Shown here one piece after another: positions 36,018 to 45,247 of a stretch of DNA of 64,000 nt. Origin of the DNA: Natronorubrum daqingense. GTDB lineage: Archaea > Halobacteriota > Halobacteria > Halobacteriales > Natrialbaceae. Every line of letters starts with the position of its first letter. The stretch's first letter is position 1. Under the pieces are notes generated by a model that searched no databases, was not told the DNA's origin, and saw only the letters and a list, made by a program, of their open reading frames with translations. Location: assembly GCF_001971705.1 (NCBI RefSeq), contig NZ_CP019327.1, forward strand, positions 2,976,001 to 3,040,000, read 5' to 3'. The position numbers and the translations under genes are program-made.

Positions 36018-36506
36018 TCACCGCCGCGAAAACCACCGAGGAACCTGGTCTCGATACTGCTCGTACTCGTCGCCGTGTTTTTCGGCCAGGTGTGGCTCCT
36101 CGTACCGGATGATTCTGTTGTGGAACCCGATCCAGCAGCCGGCGGCCCACCAAAGAATCGAGACGGATCGGCGTCGAAGCGCCTGCCCGGCGATCACGAG
36201 GAGGACGCCGACGTACATCGGGTTCCGAGATCGAGCGTAGACGCCGCTCGTAACCAGTTCGTCGGGCTCGTCGCTCGGCGACGGCGTTCCGTCACCCGCC
36301 GCGAGGAACTCGTGGGCGGTGTGCAGGTACAACAAAATTCCTGAACCGATCGAGAGCGTTCCGACGAGGTTGGCGACGCTCGAGTTCACCGGTAGTCGCG
36401 GATGCGGTCGCCACTTCGCGAGGAGTTGGGGAATCGCGACGGCGAGCGTCCCGGGGACGAGGATCGTGAACAGCACCGTTTTTGCCGCCGTGCGAATCGA
36501 TGTCAT
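36018..36506 (-). CDS. Isoprenylcysteine carboxyl methyltransferase-family membrane protein
   Basis: Membrane protein of 162 residues with about four helices. The ICMT/PEMT signature SGVYARSRNPMYVGVLL is at about residues 87-103, and EEPHLAEKHGDEYEQY follows near the C-terminus. These proteins methylate lipids or prenyl groups using S-adenosylmethionine, but in archaea the substrate is undefined. It converges with the hydroxyacid dehydrogenase. Confidence 0.87.
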   Translation of the reverse strand: MTSIRTAAKTVLFTILVPGTLAVAIPQLLAKWRPHPRLPVNSSVANLVGTLSIGSGILLYLHTAHEFLAAGDGTPSPSDEPDELVTSGVYARSRNPMYVGVLLVIAGQALRRRSVSILWWAAGCWIGFHNRIIRYEEPHLAEKHGDEYEQYRDQVPRWFSRR

Positions 36507-36630
36507 ACTCGTCGTCTTCGCGCTGTGTCACTATGAACGTGCGTGCCCGTCGCACAGTAGTGAGCGTGGGTGTGAACGCTGAACTGTGAGCGTGAGCGCG
36601 AGCGGGAACGCCGGACTCACTCGAGTCAGC

Positions 36631-37767
36631 TCACGCCAGTCGGGTCCCTAACCGGTGGACGTCGATCGGGTGTTCGGTCTCGCCGTCGGTGGCGAAGTCG
36701 GCCAGCACCTCGCCGACGACGCTGGTGAACTTGAAGCCGTGGCCGGTGAAGCCGGCGGCGATCGAGACCTGCGAGTACTCCGGGTGCGTGTCGAGGTAGA
36801 AGTGACCGTCGAGCGACCGCGTGACGATGCAGGTTGCGAGGCGCAGCGTCGGCCCGTCCCCGTTCGGGAAGCGATTCGCGGACAACTTCCTGAGTCGCTG
36901 CTCGTCCTCGAGCGTCGGCTCGTCGGCCCAGTCGTCGGGGTCGATCGATTCGGCCTGAGCGGGGGTGCGCCCGAACTTGAATCCCGGCTGATCGGCCACG
37001 GGAAAGCCGTAGAACTTCCCTTCGGGCACGTCGACGCTGAACACCGGGAAGGAGTCGGGGGCGAACTGCGCCGGCGTTTCCGGCTGGAGCCAGCACATCA
37101 CCCGCCGTTGGGGCGAGAGGGCGTCCTCGAGCAGTGGGAGTTGATTCGCGGCCCACGCGCCGGCGGCGACGACGAGGTGGTCGGCGTCGTAGGTTCCCCG
37201 GTCCGTTCGAACCTCGACGCCCGATTCGCGGGACTCCCACTCGAGAACGCGCTCTCGAGCGCGGACGGTCGCGCCGTGTTCGTGGGCGAGGCGCACGTGC
37301 GTCGAAATCGCGCGCTCACACGCGAGGAAGCCGCCGTCGGGCTGGTAGACGCACTCGTGGTCCGCTGGGAGTTCGTATCCGGGGAATCGCTCGTTCACGT
37401 CGCTCCCCGAGAGCACCTCGTGGGGGAGGTCGTGTGCCTCGCAGGAGTCGACGGCGTCCGAGACGTGCGAGCCGCCCGCGGGACCGGCGTGAATCGACCC
37501 CGTCTCGGTGAGGAGATCGGCTCCGGACTCCGCCTCCAGCTCCCGCCAGAGCGTCCGCGCGCGTTCCGCCAGCGGGACGTACGACGGGTGCTCGGGCTGC
37601 GTGAGCCGGAAGATTCGGGTGTCTCCATGAGACGAGCCCCGCCCGTGGGGAACGTCGTAGCGTTCGATGCCGAGCACGTCGACGCCGCGTTTGGCCAGGT
37701 GATAGACGGCCGCACTGCCCATTCCGCCGACGCCGAGGACGATCGCGTCGTAGGACCCTCGAGTCAT
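36631..37767 (-). CDS. Monomeric sarcosine oxidase / N-methyl-L-tryptophan oxidase-like flavoprotein
   Basis: FAD enzyme of 378 residues, close to the length of monomeric sarcosine oxidase. It has VLGVGGMGSAAVYHLAKRG and IERYDVPHGRGSSHGDTRI. Near the C-terminus TCIVTRSLDGHF places Cys313 where sarcosine oxidase carries its covalent FAD (Cys315), then AAGFTGHGFKFTSVVGE. Substrate is probably an N-methylated amino acid. ATG 37767 is 27 nt from the TATA-like CCTATGG and starts the conserved region. Divergent from a VOC gene. Confidence 0.92.
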   Translation of the reverse strand: MTRGSYDAIVLGVGGMGSAAVYHLAKRGVDVLGIERYDVPHGRGSSHGDTRIFRLTQPEHPSYVPLAERARTLWRELEAESGADLLTETGSIHAGPAGGSHVSDAVDSCEAHDLPHEVLSGSDVNERFPGYELPADHECVYQPDGGFLACERAISTHVRLAHEHGATVRARERVLEWESRESGVEVRTDRGTYDADHLVVAAGAWAANQLPLLEDALSPQRRVMCWLQPETPAQFAPDSFPVFSVDVPEGKFYGFPVADQPGFKFGRTPAQAESIDPDDWADEPTLEDEQRLRKLSANRFPNGDGPTLRLATCIVTRSLDGHFYLDTHPEYSQVSIAAGFTGHGFKFTSVVGEVLADFATDGETEHPIDVHRLGTRLA

Positions 37768-37879
37768 GGGTCTGACGGACGGGGGGCGACTCCATAGGCA
37801 TTCCGTTGCCGGAAGCCAAAACGCGTCGCGACGAGAAACGGACAGCCACGCTTTTGTACTGCCATTGAGTGTCTCAGCC

Positions 37880-38260
37880 ATGGACGTGTTACACACTGCC
37901 GTGTGGATCGACGACGTGGACTCGGTGATGGAATTTTACTGCGAGGGCCTCGACCTCGAGCGGACGCGCGATTTCGTCGGCGACGACGGCGTGACGAACT
38001 ACTACGTCCAGGGCGAGGCGGAGGCCGAGATCCAATTCAAACACGACGCCGACCGTAATCTCGACCTCGAGCCCTCGGGAATCGACCACATCGCGATCGG
38101 CGTCGACGACGTCGAGTCGACCCTCGAGCGACTCGTTGAGGGCTACGACAGCGAGGTGGTCGACGGCCCGCGACGGATCGAGCGCTCGAACCTGCTGATC
38201 GCGTTCGTAACCGATCCGTCGGGCTACGTCGTCGAACTCATCGAATCGTTGGACGAGTGA
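37880..38260 (+). CDS. VOC-family (glyoxalase-like) protein
   Basis: Single-domain VOC protein of 126 residues. It starts VLHTAVWIDDVDSVMEFY, has IDHIAIGVDD with the second-half metal-site His, and ends FVTDPSGYVVELIE with the Glu of the metal site. Relatives include glyoxalase I and extradiol dioxygenases. ATG 37880 is chosen for the family N-terminus and the TATA-like CTTTTGTAC upstream. Function unknown. Confidence 0.88.
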   Translation: MDVLHTAVWIDDVDSVMEFYCEGLDLERTRDFVGDDGVTNYYVQGEAEAEIQFKHDADRNLDLEPSGIDHIAIGVDDVESTLERLVEGYDSEVVDGPRRIERSNLLIAFVTDPSGYVVELIESLDE

Positions 38261-38433
38261 GGCGCACCGGTGAATTTTGAGGCGACGAGAGGCGAACCAT
38301 CGCGCTGTCGCCACGTTGCAGGTACCAGTACACTCTTGGTCCGTTCGGCTCAGTGGCAAGTGAACGGTCGGTTCGAAATGATGGTGGCTTCGACTTCAGG
38401 AGTAGTCGTCCGCGCTCGTGGGATCTCCGACCG

Positions 38434-39609
38434 ATGAGCCGCTGGCGATATCGCAACACGGTCCTCGCGCTCTGTACGCTCGCGTTCTTCGTGACGATGT
38501 TCGCCCGGGTCGCGATCAGCCCGGTCGTCCCGCAGATCATCGCGGCGTTCGAGGTCTCGAACACGGCGATCGGTGCCGCGCTGACGGGAATGTGGGTCGC
38601 CTACGGGCTGGTCCAGTTCCCGAGCGGCGTCGTCGGCGACCGCTTCGGCGAGCGCGTCGTCATCCTGACGGCGCTCGGCGGGACCGCCGTCGCGTGTTTG
38701 CTCATCGCCGGTGCACCCGTTTTCGTCGTGTTCGTAGCCGCGACGATCGTCCTCGGCGCGTTCGCCGGCCTCCACTACAGCGTCGCGACGACGCTCCTCT
38801 CACGCATTCACGACAACGTCGGGACGGCGGTCGGGATCCACAACTCCGGGGCGACGATCGCCGGGTTGGTCGCCCCCGGAATCGTTACGTGGCTCACCGT
38901 CGCCTTCGGTTGGCGGGTCGCGCTCGCCTCCACGGCGGTCGTCGGGGCCGCTGCATTCGCCCTCTTTTACGCGTTCGTCGAGCCGACCGAGCCCCAGCGA
39001 CCGTCGGTTTCGATGCGCGAGCAGTTCGACTTCCGCGCGCTCGCCGAATTGCTCTCGCGCCCGGCGATCACGTTCATGGTCCTCGTCGCCATCGTCGGCG
39101 AGTTCGTCTGGCAGGGTGCCGCGTCGTTCCTACCGATGTTTCTCATCGAGCATCGAGAGTACTCCTCCTCGCTCGCGGCCGTCGGCTTCTCGGCGTACTT
39201 CGTCTCCCAGGGGTTTGCACAGGTCGGCGTCGGCTGGGTCTCCGATCGTTTCGGTCGCGACCTCGCGACCGCCGGGTGTTTCCTGCTCGGCGCGCTCGGT
39301 CTCGCGCTCCTCGTCGTCGGCCCGGGACTCGCGGCCGCGGCCCTCGGCGTGTTGCTCCTCGGCGTCGGCATGAGCTTCGAGGCCCCGCTGTTGCCCCGAA
39401 TCCTCTCGAGGCTGTCCGAGGCCGAACGGGGCACGGGCTTCGGACTCATTCGAACGGTGTACGTGCTCACCGCCTCCGTCGGCTCGCTCGTCGTCGGGTT
39501 CACCGCAGACGTGTTCGGCTGGGGCGTCTCGTTCGGCCTCCTTGCCGTGTTACTACTGCTCGTCTTCGCGTCGTTCGTCCTCACCTGGGTGTTTTCGATC
39601 GACGTCTGA
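38434..39609 (+). CDS. MFS transporter
   Basis: Carrier of 391 residues with about 12 helices. It has the loop motif GVVGDRFGERV after helix 2 and GWVSDRFGRDL after helix 8. The start at ATG 38434 gives a short cytoplasmic N-terminus (MSRWRYRNT) directly before helix 1. It follows the VOC gene by 173 bp. Substrate unknown. Confidence 0.88.
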   Translation: MSRWRYRNTVLALCTLAFFVTMFARVAISPVVPQIIAAFEVSNTAIGAALTGMWVAYGLVQFPSGVVGDRFGERVVILTALGGTAVACLLIAGAPVFVVFVAATIVLGAFAGLHYSVATTLLSRIHDNVGTAVGIHNSGATIAGLVAPGIVTWLTVAFGWRVALASTAVVGAAAFALFYAFVEPTEPQRPSVSMREQFDFRALAELLSRPAITFMVLVAIVGEFVWQGAASFLPMFLIEHREYSSSLAAVGFSAYFVSQGFAQVGVGWVSDRFGRDLATAGCFLLGALGLALLVVGPGLAAAALGVLLLGVGMSFEAPLLPRILSRLSEAERGTGFGLIRTVYVLTASVGSLVVGFTADVFGWGVSFGLLAVLLLLVFASFVLTWVFSIDV

Positions 39610-40196
39610 GGAGTACTCGAGGTGACGCGACGAACTCACTCCACGGTCAGTTCGGTCGGATCTGGCTCGAAAAACGCTGATGGCAGAGAGTGTGGCTCGA
39701 CGATGACCAACCGGGAACGAGTTCGATCATCCACAGTGAGGATGTTTCCGGTCGACGTTCTCGTGACGTCGCCAGACCGGTCCCAGGTGGCAACTGAGTA
39801 GCCGTTGAGGTGCCCGTCGATCAAGCGTCGTCTCGGGCCGCTTACAGGCCGCTGGACGCCGTTTCGTGGCGTCAGGCGTGATCGGGATGGACGCGTATTC
39901 GAGCCGACACACGCGTCCGAACGCCCGCGTTCGAGACTTGCACTCGAGTGCTGGCTCGCCAGTCACGGGTCTTCGCGTCGGTTATTGGCTGTCAATATCA
40001 CTCATGGTAGCTGTGGTCTATAACTGTTGTGGCCGAGCGCGTCGTTGATTATCGGTCCCACCACGGCTACTGAAATCGAATGCACCACGGGCGCTCCGGC
40101 GAAAAAGGGATGGCAGGAGTCGGTTCGCCTCGAGCGCGAACGGTGTGTTTCTCGTCGTCGTCGCCTCCCTCGAGTCGAGGGGGTCGCGTCGAGCCC
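39610..40196. other. Gene-poor 587-bp region, possible decayed reading frame on the minus strand
   Basis: No convincing gene is seen. On the minus strand an ATG at 40005 starts a haloarchaeal-looking MSDIDSQ but stops after seven codons. Further along that strand, an open segment from TTG 39824 to the stop at 39636 encodes 62 residues ending EPDPTELTVE with acidic composition. Together they could be remnants of one broken small gene. The 40030-40196 part holds nothing recognisable. Confidence 0.35.
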
Positions 40197-41678
40197 TCAG
40201 GCGTCTGGCCAGCGCTCGATGTAGACCGCCTTGTCGGTGTAGAAGTGGATCATGTCCTCGCCCTGGGCGTGGAGGTCGCCGAAGAACGAGTCCTTCCAGC
40301 CGCCGAAGTGGAAGAACGCCATCGGCGCTGAGGTGCCGACGTTGACGCCGAGGTTACCGATCTCACCCTCGTGTCGGAACTTGCGGGCGTCCGCACCGCT
40401 TCCGGTGAACAGACTCGCCGCGTTGCCGAATCGGCTGCGGTTCATCCGCTCGATCGCGTCGTCGACCGAGTCGACCGAGGCCAGTCCGAGGACCGGGCCG
40501 AAGATTTCCTCTTGAGAGATGGTCATCTCTTCGCTGACGTCGCCGAACACCGTCGGTGCGAGGAAGTTTCCGTCCTCGTGACCGTCGATCTCTGCATCGC
40601 GGCCGTCGAGCAGTACCGTTGCACCCTCTTCGACGCCGGTGTCGATGTAGTCTCGAACGCGCTGTTCGTGTTCCTCGCTGATGAGCGCGCCAATGTCGGT
40701 CTCCTCGTTGAGACCGTTACCGACGACCTGCGAGGCCGTCTCTTCGACGACCAGGTCGGTGAACTCCTCGTAGACGCCGTCTTCGACCAGGACGATGTCG
40801 TTCGCGAGACAGCGCTCGCCCGCACAGGCACACGCCGAGGAGACCGTCTTTTCCGCGGCGAACTCGAGATCAGCCGTCTCGGTGACGATGATGTGGTTCT
40901 TCGCGCCACCCTGGGCCTGCACGCGTTTACCGTTCGCCGCCGCGCGCTCGTAGATGAGCTTCGCGACCGGCGTCGAGCCGACGAACGAGATGCCCTCGAC
41001 GCCCTCGTGATCGATGAGGCCGTTGACCGTGTCGACGCCGCCGTTGACCAGTTGGACGACGCCGTCCGGGAAGCCCGCCTCGTCGATCAGTTCGAACAGC
41101 CGGGTCGCGACGAGTGGGTTCTGCTCGCTGGGCTTGAGAATGAAGCTGTTTCCGGTCGCGACTGCGTAGGGAAGGAACCACAGTGGGATCATTCCCGGGA
41201 AATTAAACGGCGTGATCGCGGCGAAGACGCCCAGCGGTTTGCGAACCGCGCTCTCGTCGATCTCCGGGGCAGCGTTGAGCAGCGACCCCGACTGCATCAT
41301 CGAGGGAATGCCGCAGGCGACCTCAACGTTCTCGATCCCGCGTCGGAGTTCGCCGCGGGCCTCCGCGAGCGTCTTTCCGTGATCCTGGACGAGAAGTTCT
41401 GCGAGTTCGTCTTGGTGTTCCTCGAGCAGCGTCTTGAGCCTGAACAGCGGTTGAATCCGCTCTTCGACGGGAGCCTGGGACCACTCCTCGAACGCCTCGT
41501 TGCCGGCTCGGACTGCCTCGTCGATGTCGGATTCGGAACTGAACGTGACCGAGCCGAGTGGCTCCGTCGTCGCCGGGTTCGAAAGCGCCTGTTCGTCGTC
41601 GCCGGTTGGCGTCTGCCACGCCCCGTCGACGTAGTTTTCGACCGCCTCGGTGCCGTCGGGTTCGCGCAAGTCGACCAT
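40197..41678 (-). CDS. mmsA: Methylmalonate-semialdehyde dehydrogenase (CoA-acylating)
   Basis: Aldehyde dehydrogenase of 493 residues that converts malonate or methylmalonate semialdehyde to acetyl- or propionyl-CoA. It has ITPFNFPGMIPLWFLPYA, the catalytic Cys in CACAGERCLA, and QGGAKNH in place of the ELGGK motif, so the general-base Glu is absent as in MMSDH. ATG 41678 is preferred to the in-frame start at 41690 because it lies 27 nt from GTCTTTATTT. It is divergent from an omega-aminotransferase, which would produce its semialdehyde. Confidence 0.93.
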   Translation of the reverse strand: MVDLREPDGTEAVENYVDGAWQTPTGDDEQALSNPATTEPLGSVTFSSESDIDEAVRAGNEAFEEWSQAPVEERIQPLFRLKTLLEEHQDELAELLVQDHGKTLAEARGELRRGIENVEVACGIPSMMQSGSLLNAAPEIDESAVRKPLGVFAAITPFNFPGMIPLWFLPYAVATGNSFILKPSEQNPLVATRLFELIDEAGFPDGVVQLVNGGVDTVNGLIDHEGVEGISFVGSTPVAKLIYERAAANGKRVQAQGGAKNHIIVTETADLEFAAEKTVSSACACAGERCLANDIVLVEDGVYEEFTDLVVEETASQVVGNGLNEETDIGALISEEHEQRVRDYIDTGVEEGATVLLDGRDAEIDGHEDGNFLAPTVFGDVSEEMTISQEEIFGPVLGLASVDSVDDAIERMNRSRFGNAASLFTGSGADARKFRHEGEIGNLGVNVGTSAPMAFFHFGGWKDSFFGDLHAQGEDMIHFYTDKAVYIERWPDA

Positions 41679-41700
41679 ACGGGGTATCATCTCGACGAGG

Positions 41701-41710
41701 AAATAAAGAC
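41701..41710 (-). promoter_or_regulatory. TATA-like box of the semialdehyde dehydrogenase gene
   Basis: The minus strand reads GTCTTTATTT, centred 27 nt from ATG 41678 and only about 15 nt from the alternative start at 41690. It therefore decides the start. Confidence 0.6.
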
Positions 41711-41855
41711 TTCGGTGCGAATGTACGATGTTCTATCTAACGTGGATATCTGAGGAAGCTGTCTCAATATCGGTTCCAAATCTAGACAGCAGACTACATA
41801 TTTGCTCCCTCCTCGAAAAGACTAAGAGACCAGTGAACGATTGCAGTGATATCCC

Positions 41856-43196
41856 ATGACAGACTCGACTCGATCGACGGACGAAGACGGTCGCACCGAC
41901 GTCGAAGCACTCGACAAGGAGTACGTCTTCGGCACGTGGTCCTACCAGAACGAAGTCGATCCGACGGAGGTCGTCGGCGGCGACGGCGTCCGATTCACCG
42001 ACGCACACGGCACCGAGTACCTCGACCTCTCCGGACAGCTCATGTGTTCGAACCTCGGTCACTCGGCCGACGCCGTCGCCGACGCGATGGCCCAACAGGC
42101 CCGGGAGGGTGCGTACTTCGCACCGGGCTTCGCGACCGAGGCTCGAGCGCGCCTCGGCGAGAAACTCGCCGAAGTCACCCCGGGAACCCTCTCGAAGACG
42201 TTCTTCTCGACGAGCGGAACGGAGGCCGTCGAGGCGGCCATCAAGATCGCTCGCATGTACACGGGCAAACAGAAGATCATCTCTCGCTATCGCTCCTACC
42301 ACGGTGCGACCGCCGGCTCGATCAGCGTCACCGGCGACCCGCGACGCCTGAAAGCCGAACCCGGAATGCCGGGGTCGATCAAGGCACCGGACCCCTACGC
42401 CTACGGCTCGACGCTCGATCCCATGGAGAGCCTCGACTACATCGAGGAGATGCTCATGCTCGAGGGCGATACGGTCGCCGCCATCCTCGTCGAACCGATC
42501 GTCGGCTCGAACGGCATCCTCGTCCCGCCCGAGGAGTACCTGCCTCGGCTCAAGGAGATCGCCCACGAGCACGGCGCGCTCTTGATCTGCGACGAGGTCA
42601 TGGCCGGCTTCGGGCGCACCGGCGAGTGGTTCGGCTGTGACGTCTTCGACGTGACGCCGGACATCATGACGATGGCGAAGGGCCTCTCCGGTGCGTACGC
42701 GCCACTCGGCGCGACGATCGTCACTGACGAAATCGCCGACCACTTCGAGGACGAGATGTTCTGTCACGGCCACACGTACGCGGGCCACCCCGTCGCCTGC
42801 GCCGCCGGCCTCGCCGCCGTCGAATCCTACCAGGAACAGAACCTGATCGAACACGCCAGCGACGTCGGCGCGTACCTCGGCGACCGACTCGAGGAACTCG
42901 CCGAATCCCACCCGAGCGTGGGCGACACCCGTGGTGTCGGCCTCTTCCGGGGCATCGAGTTGACGAAAAGCGAGGACGAACGCGTCCCCTTTGGCGAGCG
43001 CTCGGACAAGATTTCGACGGGTTCGACCGTCGTGGACGAGGTCGCCGACGCAGCCGCTGCAGACGGCGTCTACGTCGCGAACATGATCAACACGCTGATC
43101 ATCGCGCCGCCGCTGCCGATCACCGAATCCGACGTCGACGACGCTATCGACGTCCTCGACGACGCGCTCGAGGTCTCCGACGCGGCGATGGACTGA
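41856..43196 (+). CDS. Class III (omega) aminotransferase, beta-alanine/taurine:pyruvate type
   Basis: PLP enzyme of 446 residues. It has STSGTEAVEAAIKIAR, YHGATAG, ICDEVMAGFGRTGEWFG and the PLP Lys in MTMAKGLSGAYAP. Together with the divergent MMSDH it makes a plausible beta-alanine or beta-aminoisobutyrate degradation pair: transamination to a semialdehyde, then oxidation to an acyl-CoA. An Lrp-type regulator lies 104 bp downstream on the same strand and may sense the amino acid. Confidence 0.92.
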   Translation: MTDSTRSTDEDGRTDVEALDKEYVFGTWSYQNEVDPTEVVGGDGVRFTDAHGTEYLDLSGQLMCSNLGHSADAVADAMAQQAREGAYFAPGFATEARARLGEKLAEVTPGTLSKTFFSTSGTEAVEAAIKIARMYTGKQKIISRYRSYHGATAGSISVTGDPRRLKAEPGMPGSIKAPDPYAYGSTLDPMESLDYIEEMLMLEGDTVAAILVEPIVGSNGILVPPEEYLPRLKEIAHEHGALLICDEVMAGFGRTGEWFGCDVFDVTPDIMTMAKGLSGAYAPLGATIVTDEIADHFEDEMFCHGHTYAGHPVACAAGLAAVESYQEQNLIEHASDVGAYLGDRLEELAESHPSVGDTRGVGLFRGIELTKSEDERVPFGERSDKISTGSTVVDEVADAAAADGVYVANMINTLIIAPPLPITESDVDDAIDVLDDALEVSDAAMD

Positions 43197-43267
43197 GACG
43201 GGCTCCCGTGTCGATTTCCCGGAGACTCGCGCCTCGGGGCTCGAGTCCTGTGTTTGAAACGACACGC

Positions 43268-43276
43268 AAATATAGC
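43268..43276 (+). promoter_or_regulatory. TATA-like box of the Lrp/AsnC gene
   Basis: AAATATAGC is centred about 28 nt before ATG 43301, giving the regulator its own leaderless transcript. Confidence 0.5.
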
Positions 43277-43300
43277 CCGGCCCGATAACTGTCGTATTAA

Positions 43301-43801
43301 ATGAATCACGATCTCGACGAAACCGATCTCAAAATCCTCGAGGCCGTCGAGGACGACTACGAGCGAAGCCTCGAGGAACTCGCGGAAGAGCTCGATATCT
43401 CGAAATCGACGATCCACTATCGGCTCAACAAACTCAAAGAGAACGACGTGATCTCGACGCCCTCCGTCTCGATCGATCCGAACGCGCTCGGATTGAACAT
43501 GCTGCTCATCACCGAGGTGTCGGTCTCTCACGAGCGGGGCTACGCGGACGACATCGGCGACCAACTCGCCGATATCGACGGCATCGTCGACGTCTACTAC
43601 ACGATGGGCGATGTCGACTTCGTCATCCTCGCTCGCGTCCAGGATCGCGATCAGATGAACACGCTCATCGACGACGTGATCGCCATCGAGGGCGTCAACG
43701 AAACGTCGTCACGGTTCGTCATGCAGGAAGTCGAAACCAACGCCGATCTCATGGGGACGATGTCCGAGGAGATGCGCGAGAACGTGCTCGACGCCGAGTA
43801 A
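43301..43801 (+). CDS. Lrp/AsnC-family transcriptional regulator
   Basis: Regulator of 166 residues. Residues about 6-55 form the helix-turn-helix (LDETDLKILEAVEDD, then LAEELDISKSTIHYRLNKLK). Residues about 62-150 are the RAM ligand-binding domain with GIVDVYYTMGDVDFVI. Lrp proteins respond to amino acids. Position beside the aminotransferase and MMSDH suggests control of that pair. Confidence 0.92.
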   Translation: MNHDLDETDLKILEAVEDDYERSLEELAEELDISKSTIHYRLNKLKENDVISTPSVSIDPNALGLNMLLITEVSVSHERGYADDIGDQLADIDGIVDVYYTMGDVDFVILARVQDRDQMNTLIDDVIAIEGVNETSSRFVMQEVETNADLMGTMSEEMRENVLDAE

Positions 43802-43828
43802 CGAGACTCTCCCCGGCTTGTTTTCCGG

Positions 43829-45082
43829 TCAGTCGATCACGATCAGCGCCACGAAGAGCGCCGCGAGCACGACGCTGACGCCGGCGATCGCGGGGAACGC
43901 AGCGACGATCCCCCACTGTGTCGAGAGCGCGCCGAACAGCGCCGGCCCGCTCGCGCTGCCGAGGGCCGAACCGGTCTGGATGACGCCGAAGAGGCCGCCA
44001 CTCGAGGTCGCCTCGGCGTGTTCGGAGACGAGCGCGTTCTTCACCGGGTAGCTCGCGTACATCATCACGCCGATGATCGAGAACCAGACGACGAGCACGG
44101 CGAGGAGAAGCCCGAACGGCACACCGTCGACGAGCGGCGTGACGAGCAGGGTCGCCGCGACGAGGACGGCGGTGGCGACCGAGGCGGCGATCCCGAGTCG
44201 CTTGCGGTCGAACCGGTCGGCGAGGTCTCCCGCCCACAGCGAGGAGAGGCTTCCGCCGACCAGCAGGGCGAAAAACGCCACGTTGCCGATCGTCGCGGAC
44301 GTTCCCGTCTCGGCGGTGATGTACGACGTCGTGTAGGTCTGGATCGCTCGATGTTGCATCGAGAGCACGAGCGTGACGAAAAACAGGAGGACGATTCCTC
44401 TCGTCAGCGGAACGTCGAGGACCCCCTTCGCGGCACGTATCGTCTCGCCGACCGACGTGGGTCGACCACCGTCCGCTCGAGTCGCTCGCGTCGTTCCCGG
44501 TTCGTCGTCTGGAAACACCCGCATGATGTACACCGTGACGGCGAACCCGACGACGAGCGCGCCGGCGAGTGCGACTCGCCAGCCCGCGACCGCTGCGAGC
44601 CCGCCGACGACGAGCGGCGAGGACATCGTCCCGAGCGCGCCGCCGAAGCCGAAGACGCCCATCGCCTTCCCCTCCGTTTCGCTCCCCTCGACGTCGCTGA
44701 TGAGCGACATGCCGGTGGGGTGGACGGTGCTGCCGCCGATGCCGGCGACGGCCTGTGCGAGGAGCAACACCTCGTAGGTCGGCGCGGCGGTCGCGAGCAC
44801 GATGCCCGCGGACATCCCGAGGAGGCCGGCGACGAACATGCGCTTTTTCCCGACCCAGTCGGCGACGATCCCCGCGGGAAGCTGGAAGATCGAGTACATG
44901 ACGAAGAAGACGGTGACCAGCACGCCCGCCTGTCCGTACGTAATACCCAGATCGGAGACCAGGAGCGGAATGATCGGCGGGATAACGATGGAGAAGAACT
45001 CGTTGACCCCGTGGCCGGCCGTCACCGGGGCGACGACCGTCGGCCGGTCGACCTCGGTAACCCGTCGAAGCGAACCCAACAT
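43829..45082 (-). CDS. MFS transporter
   Basis: Carrier of 417 residues with about 12 helices. It has the loop motif GIVADWVGKKR after helix 2 and GDLADRFDRKR in the second half. A TATA-like CTTTTAGTAAC lies 27 nt before ATG 45082. It converges with the Lrp gene with a 27-bp gap. It lies downstream of the leftward acyl-CoA dehydrogenase run but has its own promoter. Confidence 0.9.
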   Translation of the reverse strand: MLGSLRRVTEVDRPTVVAPVTAGHGVNEFFSIVIPPIIPLLVSDLGITYGQAGVLVTVFFVMYSIFQLPAGIVADWVGKKRMFVAGLLGMSAGIVLATAAPTYEVLLLAQAVAGIGGSTVHPTGMSLISDVEGSETEGKAMGVFGFGGALGTMSSPLVVGGLAAVAGWRVALAGALVVGFAVTVYIMRVFPDDEPGTTRATRADGGRPTSVGETIRAAKGVLDVPLTRGIVLLFFVTLVLSMQHRAIQTYTTSYITAETGTSATIGNVAFFALLVGGSLSSLWAGDLADRFDRKRLGIAASVATAVLVAATLLVTPLVDGVPFGLLLAVLVVWFSIIGVMMYASYPVKNALVSEHAEATSSGGLFGVIQTGSALGSASGPALFGALSTQWGIVAAFPAIAGVSVVLAALFVALIVID

Positions 45083-45153
45083 GTTGCTCGAGCGTTCACT
45101 CGAGCGTTACTAAAAGCAACCGATTCCCCCACCCATCGTCCGGTTTAGCGCCA

Positions 45154-45230
45154 GCTGAGCGAGTCGATCGGTTCGACACTGATCGGACGATGCGATCGAT
45201 TCAGCACCGGCTGAGCGAGTCGACCGGTTC
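45154..45230 (+). repeat. Pair of 21-bp direct repeats upstream of the MFS gene
   Basis: GCTGAGCGAGTCGATCGGTT and the next base occur at 45154-45174 and again at 45210-45230 with one T-to-C change, 56 bp apart. They lie between the acyl-CoA dehydrogenase stop and the MFS promoter. They may be regulator sites or a duplication relic. Confidence 0.7.
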
Positions 45231-45247
45231 CTTGCCTCGTCGGTGAC

